A stretch of DNA of 64,000 nt from the NCBI GenBank assembly GCA_019426215.1, contig CM033400.1, positions 16,166,568 through 16,230,567 on the forward strand, in the 5' to 3' direction. The notes beneath the pieces were generated by a model that saw only the letters and a program-made list of their open reading frames with translations, had not been told where the DNA came from and made no database searches. The stretch is from Buddleja alternifolia (lineage: Eukaryota > Streptophyta > Magnoliopsida > Lamiales > Scrophulariaceae). Below, piece after piece: positions 7,928-20,774 of this stretch. Position 1 is the stretch's first letter. Each line of letters opens with the position of its first letter. The position numbers and the translations under genes are program-made.

Positions 7928-10483
7928 ATGGCATTTGCTAAAGTTCCCAAGCTGAACGAATCAAATTATGACACATGGAAAGTCAAAGCATTTACATATC
8001 TCTGTTCGTGTGATGATGACATGTACGATATCATTTCAGATGGGCCAATCAAAATATATAAAGTTATCACAAGAACACCTGGAGCCACAGAAGAAACTCC
8101 CGATGGTTACGTTGAAAAACCAAAACAAGAATGGTCTCCAGACGAGCGCCGAAGAGCAAATTTGGACAATGTCGGACGAAATGCTCTATATACGGCTATT
8201 GGTGATAATGACAACTTATTTAACAGAATCAAATCTTGCAAAACTACTAAAGAAATATGGGATAAGTTGGCTACGATTTGTGGTGGCTCAGCCCAAATCA
8301 AAGAGAACAAACTTTCCATTGCCAAGGAAAATTTTAATGGATTTAAGATACTACCCAATGAAATGTTAGAGAAATTGGATATAAGATTTACCGCTCTAGT
8401 TACAGAACTTACATCATTGGGAATGGATTTACAAAACCGAGAAATGGTGGTCAAAATCTTTAGAAGCTTACCAAGTAAATTCTTGATGAAGACAACCGCT
8501 ATGAGAGAATTAAATATGCTGGATCTTCTAACTCCAGAAGACGCCTTTTCAGAACTAAAAGCATTTGAGTTTGAGTTGAATTCTGCCAGTGATATTGTGA
8601 GTAGTCCAGTGATTGAATCTGGAGCGCTTGTTGCATCAATCAAGGGCAAATCGGGTAATAAAGGAAATAATTCAGATATCAATGGGGAAGAAGAGTTGGC
8701 TTTGCTGAATAGATTTAGGAAGTTCTTGAGATATGAATAGAAAGGAAAAGGTTTCAATAATCAAGGACAAAGTTCATATCAAGCGCCCACTCCAGTACAA
8801 CAACAGTACCAAGCGCCTCAGTATTCTGCTCCTTCACACCAAGCGCCTGTTCAATATCAAGCGTCCACTCCAAATCTTTCAGCACTCGTGGTCTCAAGGC
8901 CACACACTGCAAGGTTATCAAATGAACAAAAGATGAAAACTAATCTTTGTTATAATTGCAGGAAACCAGGGCACTACCAGGTAAATTGCCCTTATCCAAA
9001 CATATCCAAGCCCTCAAGGCAGGATTACTTGGATAGAAACCAATTCAGGAGCAACCTTCGGCAACAAGGTTTGCTAGCGGAATCAAAACCAGCGTCCGCA
9101 CCTGAAGATTTAGAATCATCAGACGAAAGTAGTGATGATGATGAGCCATTAGATGACTCAGCGCTCATATGTCTCATGGCCAGAGATGATGAAGCGTCTC
9201 CTGAGGTAATCAATGAATTATCAATTCCTCTTTCTTATGATGAATTACTTGACAAAGTCAGAGAATACTGTAATGAATGTTAAGAAGCTGCCAAAATATA
9301 TCAAAATGATCTCGCTATTATTTCATCACTCACTAAAGATAAAGTAACGCTCAGAGCAGAGTTGCGAATTCAGCAACAGTGCATTGAGAAAAACTAATCG
9401 CTTGAGAGTGAAGTTATTCAATTAAAAGGTGATCTTGATATAATAGTCAAGAGAGAAGCTGATTTGATCGCTAGACTTGCCAAATCAGAGCAACTCATCT
9501 CATCATTATCAAAAGCCTCTAGACAGATGGTTAATGTGACTAAAGTAACCAGATTATTTGGTGAGAAGACCGGTTTAGGATGTGATAAACTCTGTAAACA
9601 ATCCAATCCATCTAATGTTACAACAAACAACAAAGGAAAGGGTGTTATCTTTGTTAAAAAAGGTTCACAAGGTCAAACTCAAAATGAACCAAGTGACAAT
9701 GGTAAGAGGCCAAATGAGAAAGTCAAAACTAACTCAGGCAAGGGTAAAACTAAGGCAAATGATTCACAAAGACGGGTTTATCCAAATGCTCAAAAAGCTA
9801 AAGATAAGACTAACAACTGTGAATCAAGCGCTAAGCGTCCAACACCAAAAGTGCAACCCAAGCCAGTGCCAAGGAAATACCAGCGTCAATATCCCAGACA
9901 TTCAAGATCATATTATCGATACTATGATGATTATGATTATGACTATTATTATAATCGTGGATATTAATATACATCCAAAAAGCACACACATCACAATGTG
10001 AAACCCAAAAAGGCCAATATTCCTACAATGAAGACTAGTCAAATATGGGTTTCTAAAGTTCTAATTCAAACTGACAATGTTACTAATGCTAAAGGACCCA
10101 AGCAACAATGGGTACCTAAACAGAAATAGAACTTCCCTTCTTGAGTGCAGGTACCTAGAGCTAGAGTCGATACATCTGTTTGGTACTTCGATAGTGGATC
10201 GTCAAGGCACATGACTGGTTCCAAGGATCTTCTGATCAACTATCGAGCTGCCAATGGTCCTCAGGTTGTATTTGGTGACAACTCCAAAGGTAAAACCAAA
10301 GGTATAGGTACTGTGCATAGGGGGAACATCATGATAAGTGATGTTTACTATGTTGAGGGTCTAAAGCACAATTTATTAAGCATAAGTCAATTTTGTGATA
10401 AAGGCTTTGAAGTCATATTCTCAAGTGACTGTTGCTATATAAATGACGCTAAGACTAAGTCTACTAAATTGAAAGGAAAATAA
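7928..10483 (+). pseudogene. gag-PR: SIRE-1 gag and protease (one frame, several stops)
   Basis: This is copia Gag of the UBN2 type, starting at ATG 7928 (MAFAKVPKLNESNYDTWK). A nucleocapsid knuckle CYNCRKPGHYQVNC (CX2CX4HX4C) lies around 8950-8990. An acidic stretch follows, then a Lys/Arg/Tyr-rich tail. Further on in the same frame is the aspartic protease with WYFDSGSSRHMTG (10180-10215). Stops interrupt this single frame at 8738 (TAG), 9281 (TAA), 9395 (TAA), 9965 (TAA), 10127 (TAG) and 10142 (TGA). Several are explained by C-to-T changes at Gln codons, as expected from decay of methylated DNA. Frame is lost at about 10483, just before integrase. Family assignment is certain. The copy is dead. 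Confidence 0.9.
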
Positions 10484-13382
10484 CTAACAACGTATATTTG
10501 GTAGATTGGGGTTCAACACTTGATAACAACCCAACATGCTTTGTTGCTAAAATGAATCTAAAAAGGGTTGGTTATGGCATAGAAAAATGAACCACCTCAA
10601 CTTTAAAACAATCTCTCAGCTTATAAGTCAAAATCTTGTAGAAGGATTACCAAATGGACCATTTCACAAGGATCGCCTTTGTGACGCTTGTCAAATGGGT
10701 AAACAAGTTAAGTCATCGTTCAAGAGAAAACCTCATCTATCTACCTCTAGAATACTTGAACTACTTCACATGGATCTATTTGGACCTGTTCAAACAACCA
10801 GTGTAAGCGGTAAAAAGTATACTTTGGTGATAGTAGATGATTTCTCTCGATTTACTTGGGTGGAATTTCTGTCATCCAAAGATGAAACATGTGACAAGTT
10901 AACAAAGCTTATTCGACAACTTCAAACATTGAAAGATCTTAAAGTTGCAAGAATAAGAAGTGATCACGGTACTGAGTTTTCTAACAAGATTGTTGAGAAG
11001 TTTTGTGCTAAAAATGGAATACATCATGAGTATTCAGCTCCCAGAACTCCCCAACAGAATGGTGTTGCTGAGCGCCGGAACCGAACGCTTAAGGAAGCCG
11101 CTAGGACAATGTTAGCAGAATCCAAGCTTGCTCCTAGGTTTTGGGCCGAATCGATCAACACTGCGTGTTACACTCAAAATCGCTGCATGATCAATAAACA
11201 GCATGGAAAAACTCCATATGAACTATGGAAGGGACGTAAGCCAGATGTCTCATATTTTCACGTCTTTGGTTCTAAGTGCTTTATTCATAACAATAGATCC
11301 CAAAGCCTAAAGTCATTTGATCCTAAAGTCGATGAGGGAATCTTTCTAGGCTACGCCAAGAATGGGAAGAATTTTCGCATCCTAAACAAGGGCAAATCGA
11401 AGGTTGAGGAATCTATTCATGTTGTTTTTGATGATGCTAACCAAGAACTGAGTAAGGTTTATATAAATGATGTAGGAGTTGAAGATCTTTGTCATCAAGC
11501 GTCTAAGATTACTATTGATGAAGATACTGACGACGATGATGAGATCTCAGTGCCACCTCCTAAGATTACTCGTGAGATTACTCTGGATAATGATATAAGA
11601 AATGCTGATGATCATGAAGAGAGTGATCATCAAGAGCAAACAAGGAATTGTGAATTTGAAGCGCCTACGCAAGAAGGTAGTCAAGCGTCTGATCCTCAAG
11701 CGCCTGTTCAATCTCTTAACCCCTTCCAACCAGATAGACTATGGCTGCGAGATCATCCACCAAAGCAAATTATTGGAGATATTGGAGCGCCTGTTAGAAC
11801 GAGAGCCGCTACATTCAATGAGGCTATGTTCGCAAGCTTTTTATCTCAGATGGAACCTAAGAAAGTGGATGAAGCGCTAAGTGTTCCAAGTTGGATTGAA
11901 GCCATGCAAGAAGAACTTAATCAATTTGAGCATAGTAAGGTTTGGACACTAGTACCAAAACCAACTCACCAAGGAGTCATTGGAACTAGATGGGTTTATA
12001 GAAACAAGATGGATGAGAATGGCATTGTAATAAGAAACAAGGCCAGACTCGTAGCTCAAGGATATTACCAAGAAGAGGGCATTGATTTTGATGAGACATA
12101 CGCTCCTGTCGCCCGTCTTGAAGCAATCCGCATGTTTCTAGCATATGCAGCGTTTAACAAGTTTACAGTATATCAAATGGACGTGAAGAGTGCCTTCCTA
12201 AATGGTAAACTCCAAGAAGAAGTATATGTGGAGCAACCACCGGGATTCTTCAACTACCATGGTAAGGGTATGGTGTACAAGCTAGACAAAGCACTTTATG
12301 GGCTTAAACAAGCACCCCAAGCATGGTATGACACTCTCTCTATCTTTCTTATTGGTAAAGGCTTTTCAAAAGACAGCGTTGATACAACGTTATTTAAAAT
12401 TACCAATAACGAAGATATTCTCTTAGTCCAAATTTATGTTGACGATATCATATTTGGCTCTACTAACAAGCGTCTGTGTGAGAAATTTTCGAAAATGATG
12501 CAAGAACAATTTGAAATGAGCATGATGGGTGAGTTAACTTTCTTCTTAGGATTACAAGTTAAACAACTCCTTAATGGAATATTTATTAACCAAGCTAAAT
12601 ATACGAGAGACATGATTAAGAAATTTGGTATGGAAAATACATCATATTAAAAAATTCCAATGAGTCAAACGCTTAAGTTAGATAAAGATGAAAGTGGAAA
12701 GAAAGTTGATATCACTAATTATAGAGGTATCATTGGATCACTTTTTTATCTTACTGCCAGTAGACTTGATATCATGTTTTCGGTATACATGTGTGCACGA
12801 TTTCAAGCTGATCCTAAAGAGTCACACTTAATTGCTACCAAGAAAATCCTTAAATACCTAAAAGGCACACAAAATGTGGGCTTATGGTATCCTAGGGATT
12901 CTCCTTTTGAACTAATCGGTTACTCAGATGCAGATTTTGCAGGTTGCAAAATAGATCGTAAAAGTACTAGTGGTACTTGTCAATTTCTAGGTGATAGGTT
13001 AGTTTCATGGCATAGCAAGAAACAACAATCCATAGCTACCTCCACAGCCGAAGCTGAGTATGTAGCTGCAGGAAGTTGTTGTGCACAAGTTTTATGGATG
13101 AGGTAACAACTTAGAGATTATGGAACAATCCTAGGTCCAACCCCCATTCTTTGTGACAACCAAAGCACTCTAGCCATGACTCAAAACCCTGTTTTTCATT
13201 CAAGAACCAAACACATTGATATTAGATACCATTTCCTTCGTGACCATGTTCAAAAGAAAGATATCTCCATGCATTTTATTGGAACTGACAAACAATTGGC
13301 AGATATCTTCACCAAAGCGCTCAACGAACAACGCTTTCTCACTTTGAGAAGTGAACTAGGTATGATTGATTTAAACTCCTAA
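10484..13382 (+). pseudogene. pol: SIRE-1 integrase, reverse transcriptase and RNase H
   Basis: This is the copia order INT-RT-RH. The zinc-binding HHCC segment spans about 10580-10700 ([11 protein letters not shown] ... CDACQMGK). The integrase core keeps D (HMDLFGP), D (RSDHGTEF) and E ([11 protein letters not shown]). RT begins near 11930 (VWTLVPK), holds [11 protein letters not shown], the [13 protein letters not shown] motif and the catalytic YVDDI at about 12440. RNase H spans 12900-13382 with SDADFAG, STAEAEY and the C-terminal LADIFTKAL. One frame carries almost everything from about 10570. Stops occur at 12648 (TAA) and 13104 (TAA), and there is a frameshift at the PR-INT border. No further pol frame loss is visible. 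Confidence 0.92.
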
Positions 13383-14207
13383 TCATCAAGCACCATACTT
13401 TATTAGACATACAATTTAGGGGGAATCCACTTGGTTTATGTCTAAAAGTTTTCTTTGCAAAACAAAACAAATGGTACAAGTTATCAGATTTAGGGGGAAC
13501 CCTAAAATTATACTTGAACATAACTAAGCGTCATTGATCAAAAACTTTCAGATGCATGATCATCAACGCTCAGTATTCTTTTGTGTAATATGTTGGACGC
13601 TAAACCATAAAAGAAATTTAGCTTTAAGCGTCCATATTATCTCCAATAAGTGGTATTAAGCGTTGAAACTATTCCATTCAACACTTAATATAAAAATGAT
13701 TTTAAAAATTCATGCATAAAACCTTTTTACACGCTCCTTGAAGTAGTGGATAGACTCAACAGTCTATTGTGTACTCTATCCACACACTTCTATCACATCA
13801 AACTGGCGGGTAATTAAAACTTTTTCAAAATGACGGTTCAGAGATAGCACGTGTTTGTGTACGTGTCAGTGTACAAATGGGCGCGTGCGTTACACTCTGA
13901 AAATGCCAAACGTTTTTAAAACTTTAACTCGGATGTCAAATCTTTATATGAGAATTACCAAATGTAACTTCTCTCTATTACACAAAACTCGCGTCCGCGG
14001 TTAATGAATTCATGGCTGAGATTAAAACTCTTTACACGTGTGTCAATCCTACAGAGATAAGAGAACACAAGTTTCAAAAATTAACCTCTGTCATTTAAAA
14101 CACAATTTGCAGAAAATTCATTTACTCATACTCAAAAATCTCTGCAAATTTACTTTCTCTCTCTCTCAAAAGCAAAAGCAAATCTCAGTTCATCTCTTTC
14201 ACTAAAA
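13383..14207 (+). other. SIRE-1 spacer between pol and env-like ORF
   Basis: About 825 bp without an ORF. Two PPT-like tracts (TTTAGGGGGAA) stand at 13415-13425 and 13488-13499, both resembling the real PPT at 18591-18604. The rest is AT-rich with several GCGTC/GACGC words. As I recall, extra PPT copies are a reported Sirevirus feature. Confidence 0.6.
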
Positions 14208-17200
14208 ATGGCACCAAAGAAATCCTCGTCTACTTCTGCCGAAGCTACCATCAAGGTTACTGAAGGCCTTGTTGTCGACTGGAAATTTTTGTATGAGCAA
14301 CCTCAGATCAATCTAATAGATATGATGGATATGGTCGTCAAAGCTGGGCTCAAGTCATTCTTGACTCAATACTCGTATCTGTTTCCAACTGAAGTGGATA
14401 CCTTCTGGAGGACTGCCAAACTTTCAGAGGACAAGAAGTCTATCTCTTGTCTAATTCCTCTATCCTCGAAGGAGCCTCCCAAGGAATTCACTCTGACTGC
14501 TACCTCCATTGCCGAGAACTTCAAACTCCCGAATGAGGGTGAGGCACTGGATTCTATTACTTTAAAACAAATCAAGGAAGCATGGACAACCATGAGTGCG
14601 TACGGCGATGTACCCTACACTCAATATTTCGAAAAGAAAGACCTGGTGTCCAAATACCGGCTATTGGCTGATTTCTACAGCAAGATCATAGAATGCAGAG
14701 TGGGAACCTTTGATAAGGTGAACCCAGTACAATTCCAGATGATGACTGCCATACTCTTGAACATCAAAATCAACTGGAGTGAGTACATTTTTGGAAGATT
14801 TCGGGATTGTTTAAACGGCTCGAATAAACCGTATGGGCTTGTCCTGAGTGACCTTTTATACAAATCACAGTGTATATATTCTTCTGGTCTTCCGTTGAAT
14901 AAGACCAAGTTGCTGGAAAAAAAGATTTTGAACAATCTCTTCAATCCTCCAAAAATTGGTGGTGCTGCCAAACCACTATCTGAGCGTCTGGAAGTACGTC
15001 AAGCGTCCGATAAAGAAGCAGAGCGTCCAGTGCCAGAAGAAGCTGTGAAGCGTCCGGCTGCAACCAAGAAGAGGGCTCCCAGAAAATACAAAGTTAAATT
15101 TACCGCCTCCTCTCAAAAGGTTGATGAGGAAACCGATGAGGATGCAGAGGACAAGTTACCTCTCAAAAGACGGAAGCTGGAAGGGATCATTAAACAAATA
15201 GACTTTGAAGAACCAGCTGCTGATCCTCCCGCTCCACCGCCTAAACTCGTTGAAGGAGTCAACGTGAAGAAAATCTTCAAGCGTTCCAAGACTAGCAAGA
15301 GTCGAGTTGCTCCCGTTCCTGAAGAGCCTGAGACTGATGAGCCAAGCGCTCAAGTTACTGTTGAGCCAAGCGCTCAAAGTATTGCTGTTGAGACAAGTTC
15401 TCAGGGTAAGTTTATTTCTTCACACAGCATCTCTTTTCCTACATCTGTAGAAGATCCTGCTCTTATAGAGGATAGTTCCTCTCTTTCAGCTATAGTTCTA
15501 GCTGCTGCTGAAGCGTCAACTGATATCATCCTGGATGTTGACTTAACCGAAGTCGTTACTATCGCTAAAGATGTTTCCACAGAAGTTGCTGCAATTGAAG
15601 CTGAAGAACCTGCTGCTACAGAGGTTCAGACTTCATCTCCTGTTCAGGCTATAACAGAGGCACGCTCAAAAGGTCAGAGCGATGTTGAAGACGTTCCAGC
15701 GCCTAGACACTTCTTCCAACTCGACCCGCTGACGACGATTGATCATTCAATCAATTATATGCCCCCAGCGCTCGAAGAAGATTTCATTCCTACAGGATAC
15801 AACGAAGAGAGATATATTGCTGCAGAGAATGATGTTGCTCGACTGATTCATTTTGACAGTCAAATCAAAGTCATCATACAAGACAGACAAGGAGTCCGAA
15901 CTCCTAGATGTGACATGGACTAGGCATACTATCTGGATTATGGGCATAGCAAGCCAACCGGGTTCGCCCTAAGGGATTACAGCATTCGTGTGTATGAGCC
16001 TCTGCGTCCTAGCTTTCTCAATCCTTCAGAGTCAGTCTTGAACAGAAAAAGCTACACACATTTCCCTCAGACTGCTCATAGCCCTGAAAATCTTGCATCA
16101 GTCCGTCCACTTCGTCTGTGGAGGAATAAGGCTGCTCATGCCGGTGAGCGTCTCGAATCGTTGACAGACTTGCTTCAAACTAAAGCTGATGCCTATTTTG
16201 ACAGCGTCTGGAATGCTAACTATCAGCCTGATAGATAGCGTTTTGAAGCTATCAGAGATATTCATCTTGAAGGCATTCGCGCTATGGTGACTGCTGGCAC
16301 AGACTTCTGCATAAATGAAGTTAACTGGGTTGAAGCATATGTGGGACACAAATATACCTTCTCAGAGCTAGTCCAAGCTCCCCATCTTTTCAGCATAGGC
16401 ATCCATGACAAGAAGCGTCAGTTCGCCAAGTATTGCCTCAAGCAGCGTCAACAGAGAGTCGGACCTGTTCTCAAGCTCCCAATTGTTAGACATCAAATCG
16501 AACAGTGTCTGCGTCAAGAGCTTCACAGATTTTCCACTACTCCTCTTCTGTTCAACGCTCAAGCCTCTTCCAGTGGTACATCTGGTGTATTGTGCTTGAA
16601 TTTTGTCCCAAGCCACTGTGAAGAAAACTTCAATCTGATGGTGAAGATTTTAACTCCTGTCTCTCTATTCGATAAGATCTTCACTGCCAATCTTAGATCT
16701 TGGAACGACTCAGTAATCAGTCCATTCAAAGGATATCCACTGCTCCTTTCAATCCGGAGCGAGGTACTTGATCACTATGAGTTTGTCCTCTCCCTGCTTG
16801 AACGGAATCAAGAGCTGGCTCAAGCACTTTATCCATATCTTGAAGAGTACTATGCTGATTGTGTACCTGCACATCGACGTCCAACGTCTCTTCCCTCTGA
16901 CTGCTTGATTGGATTTTCCAGACAATACTGTCCAGATTCACTCTTCTCCATCGCTCAAGCGCGGTCCAAAGTCTTCCCAAATCATGTGCTTGATATCATT
17001 GGTCCAATGCACATCAGGGCTATTGATAGTCCCCTTTGCACATACATCTCCAGTACTTGTATTTCCCAAACCAGACTCACTGAACTCTTGGAATCTGCAT
17101 CCACTTCTTATGCTGATCTAGCACGCTGGAACTTCCAATTCGATGGCTTTCGTCAACCAGAGTCAACGCTTGAGGAAGCGCCTGATAAATCAGCTGAAGT

Positions 17201-18368
17201 GTTCAAGTCTGCAGTCACAAGTATTCCAGCGTCTGCTGAAGAACTCGTTCAAGCGTCTCCATCAGAGGATATTCCTAACGCTTCTGAACCTGTTACTGTT
17301 GATAGTGCTGAGGATCTGTCTCTTGACATTCGAGGTACTGTTTTTGATCCAGCCCATCAAGTTTCTTTTGACTCTCTCAAACACTCATCAAGGTTCAAGC
17401 GACCGGCTCCTCAAGCGGTTCCTTCAGATGAGAGTCAATCTTTTGGTCCTTTGCTCAAATCCGTCTTGGAGAATATTAGCGCCCACGCTACTTAGAACGA
17501 AGAATCTCTCCATTGTATTAAAGACGATTTGGCACAGATTGAAACTCACGTAATGAGCACCCAAATTGCTCATATGCATAGTTCAGCTCAAGCGGTTGTT
17601 GGTGAGTGCAAGCAAGATTTTCAAGAAATGCATGATGCCACTCAAGCAACCCAACTTGCCATGAAAGAAGAGCTTGAGAAGCGCCTTGAAACCCTTGAGA
17701 CCTCTATAAATGATGCTACCAGCGCCAAGCTTCTCGCTCTGCAGGAACGCTTCGACAAGCGTTTGGATGACATCACAGATTCTATGTCTCAGATTGCTCA
17801 TCAGGTCATTTTACTCACAGATCATTTCTTAAAGTCTGATGATGGCAATAAGGGGAAAAAGAAGAAGAAAGGAGAAAAGAGGAAAGCGTCTAGTTCAAGA
17901 GCTGAAGAGCCTCCGTCTCCTAAGCGTCAAGTGCTTACTTCTACTTCTAAGCTTAGTCTTCCGTCTTGGATAACTGCTCAAAGTACATCTGGAGCGCCCA
18001 GTAGTACGCTAAGGGATCCTCCCAGAGCGTTATATCCAAATCTACCAATACCTACAAGAGCACTGCTTGAACAGTTTGAAATCCCTCTTCAAAGAACGTC
18101 TATTCCAGAGCCTACAGATCCAAGAATCTTAGCTGAAGAGAGGAAGATGACTGACTTCATCCAAGATTTTCGAATCTGCCTAAGGTATATCGGTATTGAC
18201 CCAACTGACTGGGACAACCATTTTACTGCCTTCAAGAAGAGACAACAAAAAGAAAACAAGCTCATAATTAACAAAGATCATGAAGCAATGATGACCTTGG
18301 AAGATAATCTGACTGAAGCTATCCGAGCTGAAATGCCCAAGCGATACAGAGTCAGACCAAGACATTAA
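14208..18368 (+). pseudogene. SIRE-1 long env-like / additional ORF, three amber stops
   Basis: This is a single frame of 1387 codons beginning MAPKKSSSTS, positioned where Sireviruses carry the ORF called env-like. It is split by three TAG codons at 15921, 16236 and 17493, with no frameshift. The first ~260 residues are globular, and the pattern reminds me of the putative plant transposon protein (Transposase_32) family, not verified. Residues ~260-570 are low-complexity, rich in Ala, Pro, Glu, Ser and Thr. Residues ~690-960 are again globular. The last ~280 hold a coiled coil (QDFQEMHDATQATQ ... LEKRLETLETSINDA), a Lys-rich nuclear-localisation-like run near 17855-17885 and a short C-terminal domain. 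I see no convincing signal peptide or membrane segment, so true envelope function is doubtful. Confidence 0.7.
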
Positions 18369-18604
18369 AGATTTCTGATTTTACATTATCTATATTCTTG
18401 TCTCTTATATCTTCACTTGTTCAATTGTAAAAATGCCTGTAATTCTCGATATATATAAAATGCATTTTTTTTTCAGCTGAAACATCTCGTTGAAGCGTAA
18501 CTAACTTTAACTAACGTTATCTAATCAAGCTAACTTTTACTTTTGGCTATCTAACTCTTGAACTATAAAAGAGTAAGTATTCCCATCATCAAAAAGGGGG
18601 AAAT
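18369..18604 (+). promoter_or_regulatory. SIRE-1 3' UTR and polypurine tract
   Basis: AT-rich untranslated region ending in the PPT AAAAAGGGGGAAAT (18591-18604) directly before the LTR start TGTTAGG at 18605. No ORF. Confidence 0.8.
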
Positions 18605-19431
18605 TGTTAGGAATTTCATGTTATATGTTTTGATGATGACAATTAGGACTTTGTGTTAGACCCCAAAATATGTAAGTTTGATTTTAGTAGAAAATTTGTA
18701 TAAGCTTTGAAGCGTTAGTTTTGTAATAGGTTTATTAGGCTTTGTTTTATTTTACTTTAGATTGTTAGGCTAAGTAGTCTTAGGCTGAGCGTCTGATAAT
18801 TTCTGAGTGAGTTTATCAGTGGTAAAGTTCGAAGACTCAAGCGCCTGATTTTTGAAAGAAGATAAAAGTCTCCAAGCGTCCAATTGACCACCTACATCAA
18901 GCGTTTCCTTATGGGACAGAAGTAATTTCTCCTGAATTTATTTCTAAGTCCGGAAGGAGTTTAATGCAAATATTCTCAAAGCATTAAGTACCAACGGATA
19001 TTTAATTCAAATGCATTAAATGCTGATAAGAGCAATAAATGTGATAAGCACTTTCAGACGTACGGAGAAGCCACCCTATTGGACTGTCACCTATCTCAGA
19101 CTGCAGCACCAACTTTTGTGCAGCAGATTTTCAGGAAAAAGGACAAAAGTTGTTCACTAACGGAAGTGAGATACACGCGCCTGTGCATGTATCAAATGGA
19201 CACTTTCTCCAAGAATGCCTATAAATAGGACTTCAACAACAAGCCAAAAAAAAAAAGCGAACAATTAATCTTCAAGTCGAATTGCTGTTGCATTGAAGTC
19301 TCATTCCTTAAACTCTCAGAAAAGCCAGAATTTTGAAGAAAACATTCCCTCTGCTTTTCTTCAATCCTGAGACAGTCAACAAATATCTCAAACATTCTTT
19401 TCGAAGAAACCACTTTCCTACTGAGATATTT
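18605..19431 (+). repeat. SIRE-1 3' LTR, first part
   Basis: It begins TGTTAGGAATTTCATG and includes a TATA box at 19220-19227. It is interrupted after 19431 by Athila-2 and resumes at 25720. Total length without the insert is about 1.55 kb. Bases 19427-19431 (TATTT) are the left TSD of Athila-2. Confidence 0.92.
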
Positions 19432-20738
19432 TGACACACAAAAATCCTAGCAAGTGTACTAGGTCGTGCAAGTAATATAGTGGATGTAAGTCCAGAATAT
19501 CGTACCCTAGAGACAATTGTATTTAAGTATTGAAGTTACTGTGTTATCTAATTCTAAGTTAAATCAAGAGATAAAGATGTGAATTATGAATTAAAATACT
19601 AAATAACAATTACCAACTAATGAGAGAAATCAACTTTGAATTAAATCAATGAGAAAAGTGATTAAGGCACATGATTCAACCAATTATTCAATTTGACTAT
19701 GATTCTATCTTACCGGATTATTAGATTGATTAGGTTAAGGCGAAATTCCCTAAATTACTTACTATCCAATCTCTTGGTATAGCAATTCTACTTTTATTAA
19801 CGATTTCTATATCTCTATATGAAATTCAAATTAATGAAAACGCATTACAAAGATTCATGGAATTTTCCATTTTCACGGAAAGCACACACAAGGAAATCGA
19901 ATCTATCTCTAGTCAATTTTACGTTGTGGTGTTTAATACCTAGATGCATCCCTAGTTTATCTCCTCTCGGTCTCAAAACTAAGCACAAATTCATACAATT
20001 GGTAGCTAAGCAATCATAAGCATTAAGAACAAATATTAAACACATAACCCAAAATAAATTTAATCCGAAAAAATAATACTCATAAATCAAACATAATAAT
20101 TGGATTTCACATGACCTCAATCAAAGGGAAATTATGTCATAATCGTAAAAGAAAAGAGATAATTCATCTTGAAAGACATGTTCAATGAAAACAAATCTAA
20201 AAGCATGAAATTAAAACTCCCTAATAACGTTTCTTGATAGATCTTGCTTGAATTCTCCGTCTTCGTAGACAAAGATGGAGTATCCTCGTGTTCTTCTTCT
20301 TGCCCAGACTTCTCTCAACCCTCTTGGTGTATTTCAAAGTGTCAAACCCTCAAAAGTGGGCACAAGTTTCGAATTTTGACCTAATAACGCGTATTTATAG
20401 ATGCTGAAATTGGCCCTTAGCCGCGGCTAAAAAGACGGTAGCCACGGCTAAAATCTGTTGTTCACATTTTTTGCCTATTTTAGCCTTGGTAACTTCATAT
20501 CTTCAAAGTACAAAGGTTCCTTCATGATCACCATGGCTAAGGGTCTTCATAGTTGTGGCTAGAGGAGTATTTTGAGAACTTCTTTGATCTTTTCATTCAT
20601 TTTTTCTCAAATTCTCAAATAACCTATAAAAACACAACCAATCACAAAATCAAAGCGTATGTGTCATAAATACACTCAAGAACTCATCAAAATACAAGAA
20701 AAGAGACGCTTAAAAAGGTGTAAAATACGAGCTTATCA
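19432..20738 (-). repeat. Athila-2 3' LTR
   Basis: On the minus strand it runs from TGATAAGCTCG (20738) to TGTGTCA (19432). A TATA box (CTATAAATACG, about 20388-20398) is preceded by about five AGCCGCGGCT-type palindromes at 20410-20560. Confidence 0.92.
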
Positions 20739-20774
20739 ACACCCCCAAACTTAAGTTTGATCGTCCTCGAGCAA
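20739..20774 (-). promoter_or_regulatory. Athila-2 polypurine tract and hairpin
   Basis: AAGTTTGGGGGTGT lies next to the LTR. The companion inverted repeat TTGCTCG/CGATCAA (20757-20774) has one mismatch compared with the Athila-1 and Athila-3 versions. Confidence 0.75.

Noticed and set aside
8107..8757. 216-codon ORF antisense to SIRE-1 gag
   Set aside because: It is the shadow of a Gag gene whose motifs are all on the plus strand. Composition mirrors the real frame.
14208..18368. True viral envelope glycoprotein
   Set aside because: No convincing signal peptide, transmembrane segment or Cys-rich ectodomain is visible. The name env-like is used only for its position after pol.
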